The translations under genes and the position numbers were made by a program. A DNA stretch of 20,681 nt, taken from contig MSXT01000078.1 of the NCBI GenBank assembly GCA_002083595.1, positions 1 to 20,681 on the forward strand, written 5' to 3'. Below, piece after piece: positions 7,837-14,506 of this stretch. Position 1 is the first letter of the stretch. Every line of letters begins with the position of its first letter. The notes beneath the pieces were generated by a model. It did no database searches and was not told where the DNA came from. It was given only the letters and a program-made list of their open reading frames with translations. This DNA comes from Proteobacteria bacterium ST_bin16 (GTDB lineage Bacteria; Pseudomonadota; Gammaproteobacteria; Burkholderiales; Nitrosomonadaceae).

Positions 7837-9330
7837 TCAGGAATTCTGTATTAGCAAAGTATTGCCATTGATATCCGGCGCATCCCACTCTTCCGGATCC
7901 AACGCATTTCCCATGAACACATTCACAATTCTGAGCGCCGAATGTTCCATGTCGCGCTTGATATTTCTCGCCCAGGTCGACAATAAAGAGCCTAATAGCA
8001 AGGTCGGAATGGCGACGACGAGACCTAACTCGGTCGTCACCAACGCGATTGCGATCCCTTCGGATAACAACCTTGGATCGCCGGTACCAAACTGCGTAAT
8101 TGAATCAAAGGTTTCAATCATCCCCGTTACCGTTCCCAGCAACCCCAGAAGCGGAGCCACCGAGGCAATCACCATAATGGCAGGGCCCAGCCGGTCCAGC
8201 GGTCCGGATTCCTGCAGAATCGCCTCGTACACAATGCCTTCCATGTGATCCCGGTCGTCTTTCAAATGGCGCAGCGTATACAGCAAGACTCTGCCAATGG
8301 CCGATGATGCGCTGTCTTCGCATTGCTTCTTCGCCACCTCCAGATCGCCTACAGCCAACTGATGGATGATTTGATCCGACAGCTTTTTCGTATCCGCGCT
8401 GTTGGTGCGCAGTAAATAAGCACGAATCAGAATAAAAAACCCGCCGATGCTGCCGAGTATCACAATAACCCACCCAATAGGACCGCCTGAATCGACGTGT
8501 TCGAGCAGAGTTTTTTCATGCGTTTCGTCGACAGCGGTGGTGCGCGACTCAAACAAAAACAGCTGTAGCGTGTCCGGCTGCTCGTTTTTGCTCAAACCCA
8601 GGGCACTTTCAGCACCCATGCTTTTCCAAACCTTAAATTCCCCGCCACCGGCAGGTGCCAGGCTACCGCTGCCATCGGGACTGACCCCATAAGCTGCGAT
8701 ATTCCCCAGATGAATCAACGTTCCCTCAGCCTCTTTGCCATTGCCAAGAAAAAATTTCCCCGGTTTTGTCTGAATGGCGCCAAGCTTCTGAAGTAAGGAC
8801 AATGCTTGGTTGAATACAAAACCGATCTTGGCCTGATCATCGCCTTTCGCTTCCTTCATGGCCAAAGGCATTTCGATGCCGTGATTCTTCAAGGTCGCTT
8901 CCGCCTGTAGATAGGTCGTTTCCAGCGCATCATTGCGTTCGCCGACCACGGCTTCTTTCCGTTCAACTTCAGTTAACTGGGCCGTCAATTGATCGATTTT
9001 TGCCGAACGCTCCACCGAGTTGCGCTCCAGCGCGCTGATTTTGCCGCTGAGTGCTTGCTCCTCCCGGGTTGCGCTGGCTTGATAGCTTTTCAGCCGTTCG
9101 GTCAATTCACGCTTCTGCGCTTCCAGGAAAGCAAACTCGCGCTTATAGGCAGTCTCCAGATTGACTGCTTCCTGCTTCGGTGCACTTGGCTTCTTGGACG
9201 AAGCCGCTTCCGGCTTCTCTTCCGGGGCAGTGGCCGATATGTTTTCAGATGCCGCCGTTTTATCTTCTTTGGCGCTGACTGAAGCGGCAGCTACCAGCAA
9301 AAGTAGTGCGATCAATAAAATTTTCTTCAT
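7837..9330 (-). CDS. TtpC-like protein: periplasmic coiled coil fused to a MotA/TolQ/ExbB channel domain
   Basis: A 497-residue protein. The start overlaps the DUF3450 stop as ATGA. Residues 1-20 form a signal peptide (MKKILLIALLLLVAAASVSA). A charged Ala/Pro/Lys stretch runs to ~55. A heptad-rich coiled coil covers ~58-148, and a periplasmic globular part follows to ~275. Transmembrane segments lie at ~284-306, ~382-405 (LGPAIMVIASVAPLLGLLGTVTGM, the channel motif) and ~428-452. This is the layout of TtpC, the extra component that TonB2 systems of vibrios need in addition to ExbB, ExbD and TonB. The ExbB-like half suggests it sits in or next to the proton channel while its coiled coil spans the periplasm. 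Length and gene order (DUF3450, TtpC, ExbB, ExbD, TonB, TPR) match that family well. The gene symbol is withheld because orthology was judged only by eye. Confidence 0.88.
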   Translation of the reverse strand: MKKILLIALLLLVAAASVSAKEDKTAASENISATAPEEKPEAASSKKPSAPKQEAVNLETAYKREFAFLEAQKRELTERLKSYQASATREEQALSGKISALERNSVERSAKIDQLTAQLTEVERKEAVVGERNDALETTYLQAEATLKNHGIEMPLAMKEAKGDDQAKIGFVFNQALSLLQKLGAIQTKPGKFFLGNGKEAEGTLIHLGNIAAYGVSPDGSGSLAPAGGGEFKVWKSMGAESALGLSKNEQPDTLQLFLFESRTTAVDETHEKTLLEHVDSGGPIGWVIVILGSIGGFFILIRAYLLRTNSADTKKLSDQIIHQLAVGDLEVAKKQCEDSASSAIGRVLLYTLRHLKDDRDHMEGIVYEAILQESGPLDRLGPAIMVIASVAPLLGLLGTVTGMIETFDSITQFGTGDPRLLSEGIAIALVTTELGLVVAIPTLLLGSLLSTWARNIKRDMEHSALRIVNVFMGNALDPEEWDAPDINGNTLLIQNS

Positions 9331-10094
9331 TTCTTCAATGGATTCGGTAATTCAAAATAGCCTTGGCGTATCTGTTTTTTCAAGGAATCAAACAAATTCT
9401 TGATACGCTCCATGTCCGCCGTGTTGTCCACAAGCTCGTATTTCCAGCTGCCATCCTCTGCGCGCCGCGCCATTCCGCTCTGATTGTCACGGGTTTGGAA
9501 AAAGAGAAATACCGTGCCCAGCTTGGCGATATCCACCAGCACTTTCTCTCCGTTTAACGGGATGGTTTGCTGATAAATCCCATTCTCCTTGCTCAGGCGA
9601 ATTTCATCTTCGATAAGAGACCAAGCTTGGTTAACCGCCTTATTCGGGTCGATCAGATGGTTGGTAATATTATTTTCCAGATCGTCAATGGCTTTGATGC
9701 GGTCTTCCATTTTGAATGGAAAACTGCTTTGGACATGGCGCTTATAATCACTCAGTAACGCCAGCAGGACAGGTTTCAGACTTTCGCCGGATTGCTCTGC
9801 TTTTTTTGCACTCTCGGAAAGTTTGCCGATCGAATGTTGCAGCTTTTCGATACTCAGTTTTTGCCTTCTTTCCTCAACACTCAAATCCGCCAATTGCGAA
9901 TTGAGCCCGGATATTTTGCTGGTATGTTTTTCCTTGTCGAGATCCAGCTGTGTTTGCAGCGTCTCGACTTCGCCACGGATCTTAGCCAGCGATTTGGCCA
10001 GATTTTCCAAATTGCTCGCCGGTGCCGCCGGTGCGGAAAGCAACAGCACCAATCCGCCCAGCCCTATTATTCTTTTATCTAAATGAATACGCAT
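9327..10094 (-). CDS. DUF3450 periplasmic coiled-coil protein
   Basis: A 255-residue protein and the first gene of the cassette. The ATG at 10094 follows GAGGG. Residues ~1-27 form a signal peptide (IIGLGGLVLLLSAPAAPAS). A long coiled coil follows (~28-112). The C-terminal half has the DUF3450 pattern FPFKMEDRIKAIDDLE, then QAWSLIEDEIRLSKENGIYQQTI, then VDIAKLGTVFLFFQTRDNQSG. DUF3450 proteins regularly open TonB2/TtpC cassettes; their role is unknown, though periplasmic coupling to TtpC is plausible because both carry long coiled coils. A Pho box with well-spaced -10 lies directly upstream, so the six genes are probably expressed on phosphate starvation. It is divergent from psiE, with 191 bases between them. 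Confidence 0.85.
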   Translation of the reverse strand: MRIHLDKRIIGLGGLVLLLSAPAAPASNLENLAKSLAKIRGEVETLQTQLDLDKEKHTSKISGLNSQLADLSVEERRQKLSIEKLQHSIGKLSESAKKAEQSGESLKPVLLALLSDYKRHVQSSFPFKMEDRIKAIDDLENNITNHLIDPNKAVNQAWSLIEDEIRLSKENGIYQQTIPLNGEKVLVDIAKLGTVFLFFQTRDNQSGMARRAEDGSWKYELVDNTADMERIKNLFDSLKKQIRQGYFELPNPLKK

Positions 10095-10120
10095 AAATCC
10101 CTCATCTACAATGCCCGTGC

Positions 10121-10154
10121 ATACTACAAGTTGAATATGTCACTTTCATGACAA
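10121..10154 (-). promoter_or_regulatory. Pho box and -10 driving the DUF3450-TonB cassette
   Basis: On the minus strand, 10154-10137 reads TTGTCATGAAAGTGACAT. It matches about 12 of 18 positions of CTGTCATAAAACTGTCAC, with the first half-site 6 of 7. After exactly 10 bases comes TAGTAT (10126-10121), four of six to TATAAT. In PhoB-activated promoters the Pho box replaces the -35 element at this distance. The gene start lies 26 bases downstream of the hexamer. Confidence 0.65.
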
Positions 10155-10215
10155 TTCGATGTCATTTAACCAAGCGCTGCCGCCGTCACCGGCGAGGAAA
10201 CCGGGAAGCACTCGG

Positions 10216-10249
10216 ATGTCATGAAACTTTTACATTGCACCCCTAAGAT
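10216..10249 (+). promoter_or_regulatory. Pho box and -10 upstream of psiE
   Basis: The stretch 10216-10233, ATGTCATGAAACTTTTAC, matches 14 of 18 positions of the consensus CTGTCATAAAACTGTCAC. Exactly 10 bases later is TAAGAT (10244-10249). psiE is a known phosphate-starvation-inducible gene in E. coli, so site and gene agree. Confidence 0.75.
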
Positions 10250-10285
10250 GGCGATCCATGCGATTCAACGAAGAGGATAAATCAG

Positions 10286-10732
10286 ATGATCAATCAATCG
10301 ATTGCCAAAGAAAAAAACGCATTCTTATTGACCGATAGCAATTGGCATGCGCGCACGATTCAATTCATCGTGGGTATTTTGATGCTGGCGTTATATGTGT
10401 GGATTGCTGCGGGCGTGCTGAATTTATTGTTCAATTTGCCGGAGATTCTGAAGAACGGCTGGGCGCAAATCGCCGAGCACATCATTGTCGACATCGTGCT
10501 GATCCTGGCAATTCTGGAGCTGATCCGTATTTTGCAATCCTACCTATCGGTCGGACGCGTCAAAGTCACGTTCATTCTGGATGTGGCACTGGTGGTGCTG
10601 ATCGGTGAACTGATCGGCCTGTGGTATAAAGAATATACCTTCGTTGAAGTCGGCCTGCACATTGCTGTCATCACCGTACTGATCTTACTGCGGATTGTGT
10701 CTATCCGGTTTTCGCCGAATGTGATTGATTGA
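10286..10732 (+). CDS. psiE: PsiE family phosphate-starvation-inducible membrane protein
   Basis: A 148-residue inner-membrane protein with a GAGG site 9 bases before the ATG. Four hydrophobic helices are visible at about 25-48, 65-85, 97-115 and 120-138. The sequence pattern (LDVALVVLIGELIGLWYKEYTF, then HIAVITVLILLRIVSIRFSP) and the length agree with the PsiE family. In E. coli, psiE is induced by phosphate starvation through PhoB; its molecular activity is unknown. A Pho box lies 53 bases upstream of the start. It shares its upstream region with the divergent TonB cassette, so the two units are probably co-regulated. Confidence 0.88.
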   Translation: MINQSIAKEKNAFLLTDSNWHARTIQFIVGILMLALYVWIAAGVLNLLFNLPEILKNGWAQIAEHIIVDIVLILAILELIRILQSYLSVGRVKVTFILDVALVVLIGELIGLWYKEYTFVEVGLHIAVITVLILLRIVSIRFSPNVID

Positions 10733-10873
10733 TACGAAAGCCGGGCATTTCATCCGACGAGACTCTAGCGAAATCGGTTATTCGTAAACTCAGGGCATCT
10801 CTTGCGGACGCCATTTTCTGCACTTTCTCGAGTAAATCAATCTTGAGAATTGAGAAAAAGCTATAACACTAAA

Positions 10874-11626
10874 CTATTTCGATAAAATATTTATATACTC
10901 AAAAAACCGGTCTTTATGATTCTTGCCATGACAATAGCCAAGAGATGCATCATAAAGCACCATCAGCGGAAGTAACGTGGAAATGATTTCGTGCATACTG
11001 GACGCTGAGGAAAAATCTCCGCTAATCGTAAAGCAATTCTCAGCATCTTCTTCATTCTGAGCATACAGATCTAATTTTTTGAATACATCACGACCTTTGT
11101 ATCTCTCAACGTTATCAAAAACACAAGCTGTGTTAAATTGAAGATCGATTCTTGAAATAAGCCTTTCTACATATCTATGATGATCCTTCAGTAGCTCAAG
11201 AAACGCTATCCGTTCTCTGTGCCCCCATATCGAGAACTCTATCGAGCACAATGGATACGACATTGCACTGTTAGAAGTAATGCCTCTATAAAAAGAAAGA
11301 CTAATCTTCACTCCTGTTGCGTGCGGACCTGTTGGGTTTTCAGGAGAAGGGATGGGAAGTCCAAACTTTCTGTAATAGTCTGATCTTGGACGTAATCTTA
11401 CTTCACCGATTCGAAATGCGGCTCTTTGAGTAGTTATGATCTCTCGTTTAGATTCTAGAAATAGGCGCTTAGATAAAAAGCGTTCTGCTATTGCAAAGGC
11501 ATCATCACCAAATAGCGAAATTTGTGTGCAAAGGGACGGTATGTTTCTATCCCATATTTCTTGGGACACATCGACTACGGATGAAGGAAAAGTGTTTTCA
11601 ATTTGAGAAAGTAATTTGTCTAACAT
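10874..11626 (-). CDS. Orphan protein of unknown function
   Basis: A 250-residue frame. I took the ATG at 11626 (MLDKLLSQI); an upstream in-frame TTG at 11647 is possible, and neither has a good ribosome-binding site. I do not recognise the family. The protein is soluble in appearance, with no signal peptide or membrane helix. Visible parts are an N-terminal helical region, a basic stretch with RIGEVRLRPRSDYYRKFGLPIPSPENP near 80-105, beta strands with KISLSFYRG and YPLCSIEFSIWGHRERI near 115-145, a helix with HHRYVERLISRIDL near 155-170, and a hydrophobic C-terminal helix near 215-230. Base composition is visibly more AT-rich than its neighbours, with rarer codons such as AGA/ATA, which suggests recent acquisition. 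It lies alone on the minus strand between two Pho-regulated plus-strand genes, and its 3' end is 141 bases from the psiE stop. Confidence 0.7.
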   Translation of the reverse strand: MLDKLLSQIENTFPSSVVDVSQEIWDRNIPSLCTQISLFGDDAFAIAERFLSKRLFLESKREIITTQRAAFRIGEVRLRPRSDYYRKFGLPIPSPENPTGPHATGVKISLSFYRGITSNSAMSYPLCSIEFSIWGHRERIAFLELLKDHHRYVERLISRIDLQFNTACVFDNVERYKGRDVFKKLDLYAQNEEDAENCFTISGDFSSASSMHEIISTLLPLMVLYDASLGYCHGKNHKDRFFEYINILSK

Positions 11627-11985
11627 GATACCGAATGAAAAGCCCAACTTAATATATAAGACATTTTATCCAAAAATCGTGTAAGTAATATCACACAATC
11701 ATAGTATAAATTATCACACTGTATTCCAATATAAATCAAAGAATAAACAGAACAAATACGACCATACTATCCGGTAAAAAACCACCTGAATCAGACATCA
11801 ATTTGTTTTCCGTGACAAATATCTATCTCAAGAAACTTCGGCGATCAGATAGAAAGCAAAAAGTATGACGTACAGGATCTCCGAGACGTATCAAATAAAT
11901 AAACGAGCATCTAGGCACCTCACAAGGCAACCCGGTGGTCATGCAACAGGTTAGCCAGACACTGAATAATATTACCTTCATCTTC
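11627..11985. other. AT-rich intergenic region between the orphan gene and the phoB promoter
   Basis: This is the only gap longer than 300 bases. I see no coding frame with a ribosome-binding site in it. It holds the probable promoter region of the orphan gene on its left side (described separately) and ends at the phoB Pho box. The middle part, roughly 11,750-11,950, shows no repeat, hairpin or RNA motif that I can support. Confidence 0.6.
11679..11719 (-). promoter_or_regulatory. Repeated GTGTGA-type half-sites upstream of the orphan gene
   Basis: The octamer TATCACAC occurs twice, at 11689-11696 and 11712-11719, 23 bases apart (about two helical turns). A partly inverted copy, GTGTAA, lies at 11679-11684 and forms an imperfect dyad with the first. 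On the minus strand, TATACT (11708-11703), a good -10 hexamer, lies between the two octamers. This looks like an operator around the orphan gene's promoter, but it is short and AT-rich, so chance is possible. Confidence 0.3.
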
Positions 11986-12019
11986 CTGTCATAAAAATGT
12001 AACGCTTTCTTTATATGAT
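11986..12019 (+). promoter_or_regulatory. Pho box and -10 upstream of phoB (autoregulation)
   Basis: The stretch 11986-12003, CTGTCATAAAAATGTAAC, matches 16 of 18 positions of the consensus CTGTCATAAAACTGTCAC and is the best Pho box in the window. Exactly 10 bases later is TATGAT (12014-12019), five of six to TATAAT. phoB autoregulation through such a site is established in E. coli. Confidence 0.88.
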
Positions 12020-12050
12020 TGCAGCATTCTTAACTGTAATGGAGTGGTTG

Positions 12051-12779
12051 ATGGCTGTCACCATACTCGTTGTCGAAGACGAACATGCAATCCAGGAGCT
12101 GATCGCGCTGAATCTTAAGAAAGCGGGACATATCGTTTTGTGCGCGGACGATGCCGAGCAAGCGAGGAAAATGGTCAATAACGTTTTGCCGGATTTGATT
12201 TTGCTCGATTGGATGCTGCCGGATACGAGCGGGGTAGAATTTGCGCGTAAATTGAGACGGGAAGAACGCACCAAGGCGATTCCAATCATCATGCTCACCG
12301 CGCGCGTGCAGGAAAGCGACAAAATTGCCGGACTGGAAGCCGGTGCGGATGATTACGTCACCAAACCCTTTTCACCGCGGGAATTACTCGCTCGCATCAA
12401 AGCCGTGCTGCGCCGCCGTTTGCCCGAGATGTCCGACGACATCATCGAGTCTGGCGGATTGAAACTGGATCCTTCGACGCACCGGGTTCATGTGCAGGCC
12501 GGTGATGAGTCGTCAAAACCGGTGGAGATTGCGCTCGGTCCGACCGAATTCCGCCTGTTGCATTTCCTGATGGCGTACAAGGAGCGTGTGCACACCCGCG
12601 CTCAATTGCTCGACCGTGTCTGGGGCGATCATGTGTTTATCGAGGATCGCACTGTCGATGTGCATATCCGCAGACTACGCAAGATTCTGGAAGCGGTGGG
12701 AAAAGAAAATCTGGTGCAAACCGTGCGCGGCACCGGCTACCGGTTTTCTGTCGAGCATCAAGAAGAGCATGCCGAATAA
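12051..12779 (+). CDS. phoB: PhoB phosphate-regulon response regulator (OmpR/PhoB family)
   Basis: A 242-residue transcription factor. I chose the ATG at 12051, with TGGAG 6 bases upstream; the frame is open further upstream, to 12015, but that part overlaps the promoter. The receiver domain (1-~120) has the acidic pocket VVEDE (Glu9, Asp10, Glu11), the phospho-acceptor Asp53 in LILLDWMLPD, Thr83 in IIMLTAR and Lys105 in VTKPFSPRELLARI. The C-terminal winged helix covers ~140-236, with LGPTEFRLLHFLM, RAQLLDRVWGDHVFIEDRTVDVHIRRLRK and the wing VRGTGYRFS. The DNA-recognition helix and linker match PhoB rather than generic OmpR proteins, and the upstream Pho box supports the assignment. No phoR follows; the next gene is on the other strand, so the sensor kinase must be encoded elsewhere. 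Confidence 0.93.
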   Translation: MAVTILVVEDEHAIQELIALNLKKAGHIVLCADDAEQARKMVNNVLPDLILLDWMLPDTSGVEFARKLRREERTKAIPIIMLTARVQESDKIAGLEAGADDYVTKPFSPRELLARIKAVLRRRLPEMSDDIIESGGLKLDPSTHRVHVQAGDESSKPVEIALGPTEFRLLHFLMAYKERVHTRAQLLDRVWGDHVFIEDRTVDVHIRRLRKILEAVGKENLVQTVRGTGYRFSVEHQEEHAE

Positions 12780-12832
12780 ATCGAATCGCACACTTACCCT
12801 GCATCGTCAACACCGTACAACTTAAGATCTCC

Positions 12833-12860
12833 AAAAAAGAAACCCGCAGAAGCGGGTTTC
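12833..12860 (-). terminator. Rho-independent terminator between phoB and the Cyc2-like gene
   Basis: A perfect 9-base-pair stem GAAACCCGC / GCGGGTTTC with a 4-base loop occupies 12839-12860. On the minus strand it is followed by a TTTTTT run (12838-12833), so it ends the minus-strand Cyc2-like gene. On the plus strand the tail is only TT, but the hairpin may also slow transcripts from phoB. Confidence 0.9.
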
Positions 12861-12884
12861 TTGCCGACCGATCAGAACTCAGCC

Positions 12885-14246
12885 TTAGAAAGCCAGCCAG
12901 CCATTCAAATAGAACGCGTCGTTGTTCACCGCATTGCGGCCTAAACCGTCATAATTGTGCACGCTGCCGTTAAACTTGAAATTGTGGACGTATTGCGCTG
13001 CTAAGCGCAGGTTGACGAACGTGCTCATCACGGAAGTATTCGTTTTACCGAACGGGGTATAGCTGATTTCGGCGATAAACGCTTGGCTCAGCGGATTACC
13101 GGTGCGGCTGCCGCTGATGGGGTCGCCAAAACTGTAGATGACCGTATCGGCCGTTCCGGTGGTTTGGTTGTAAAACAGATTCAAACCGTACGTTTGCTGG
13201 AATGTATATCCAGTTCTGATCCGCACAGTGTCGAGATTGCTTTTAAGTTTATCCGCGAATCCCAGCGCAGAACTGGCATTCATGTTGCGGTTTTCACGCA
13301 GATAGGTCGCGGTGAATTCATAAATGTGCACGGGGTTGGCGAGATACTGATACGTCAGATCAAAGCCGAAGTCATCGTACCGGTCGGTGCCCGCACCCGT
13401 GATGCGTTGCGGGTTCACATCACCGTGCAACCCGTAAGCACCGACCGCGCCGTAATGACCGCTCCAGTCCTTTTGCAAGGCTATCCGCCAATAAGGCGCG
13501 CCGCCGTTAAGGCGGGCCTGCTCCGCATCGAACACGCTGATTCCTTTCTGCGCATTTTTCGGCAAACTGGTGTAACCGCCCGCTTCGACGTACAGCATAT
13601 CGTTCAACATCATATACGCCGTCGCGCCGATTACTTGCGACCCGAGCGATTCAATCAAATTAGCAGCAGATTGAGTCGGCGCCAGTGGCGACGAACTCCA
13701 TGGAAATCCCCAAGTCGGCGTGGTATTCCACAGATCGGTCACGGTCGGGTTGTTATTGGCCGTCAAACCGAACACCAGTTTCTGCCCGGCGACATCGGCA
13801 TGATCGGCAAAACGGATGTCGGTGTTATCCAGCACGCCGATGTTTTCCACACCATCATAAGTTCCCTCGATAAACGCGCCGACCTTGGATGTCAGACGGC
13901 CTGCCAGGAAAATAGCCGCCTCATCGATCGTGCCATTATCATTCTTGCTGAAACGCGGCGCGGCACCACCGGCTTGCGCCTCTTGCGTATGTGTATAGGA
14001 ACCGCGGATCATGCCGCTCAGTGGAATGATATTGTTATTTTTACCATCGGTTTGCGTATAGCCGTTGAGCTTGAAATTCCTGCCGACGGAAGTCAGGTTG
14101 GGACCGAATGATTGCACGTGACAGGCGCTGCACGCAAAACCAGTCTGCCGCGCGAAACTGGGTAGCGCATTAGCGCTGGAACTCAATAGGAAAAATAGCA
14201 AGAAGAAAACAAACAGCGATACTGCGCTCTTAGTTATGGTCATCAT
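12885..14246 (-). CDS. Cyc2-like outer-membrane fused cytochrome c-porin
   Basis: A 453-residue protein starting at 14246 (a second ATG follows directly), with AGGG upstream. Residues 1-27 form a signal peptide (SLFVFFLLFFLLSSSANA). A single c-type heme site, CSACH (Cys39, Cys42, His43), lies in the context LPSFARQTGFACSACHVQSFGPNLTSVGRNFKLNGY. The rest alternates aromatic and polar residues as beta-barrel strands and ends in the outer-membrane signature NGWLAF. A short monoheme head joined to a porin-like barrel is the design of Cyc2, the outer-membrane iron oxidase of many Fe(II)-oxidising bacteria; the FARQTG-CxxCH-GRxFKLxGY context is, as I recall it, typical of that family. Cyc2-like proteins also occur in bacteria not known to oxidise iron, so the electron donor is unknown. 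It is a single-gene unit ended by a strong terminator. Confidence 0.8.
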   Translation of the reverse strand: MMTITKSAVSLFVFFLLFFLLSSSANALPSFARQTGFACSACHVQSFGPNLTSVGRNFKLNGYTQTDGKNNNIIPLSGMIRGSYTHTQEAQAGGAAPRFSKNDNGTIDEAAIFLAGRLTSKVGAFIEGTYDGVENIGVLDNTDIRFADHADVAGQKLVFGLTANNNPTVTDLWNTTPTWGFPWSSSPLAPTQSAANLIESLGSQVIGATAYMMLNDMLYVEAGGYTSLPKNAQKGISVFDAEQARLNGGAPYWRIALQKDWSGHYGAVGAYGLHGDVNPQRITGAGTDRYDDFGFDLTYQYLANPVHIYEFTATYLRENRNMNASSALGFADKLKSNLDTVRIRTGYTFQQTYGLNLFYNQTTGTADTVIYSFGDPISGSRTGNPLSQAFIAEISYTPFGKTNTSVMSTFVNLRLAAQYVHNFKFNGSVHNYDGLGRNAVNNDAFYLNGWLAF

Positions 14247-14506
14247 TCAGCCCTATTTATATATGAAAAATGAAATTAAAAATTATTTAAAAAGAATCGT
14301 TTGCTTAACTAAAATATCCACTACTCAATTCACACTATCCCATTTGATTTTCTGGAACATATTATTCTCAGATATATTAATTTTTCGTGAAGTCTTAGGG
14401 AAAAAATTGTGAAGTATTTAAAGATAGACAGGCGGGCAACAACAATTTAGATTAGCAACCAACATCAAGGCCGATTTCTCAATTTAATGGTTATCAAGGA
14501 TTCACT

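Noticed and set aside
13083..14111. A 342-codon open frame on the plus strand
   Set aside because: It is antisense to the Cyc2-like gene, which has a signal peptide, heme motif and barrel signature. The plus-strand product has no recognisable domain and no ribosome-binding site.
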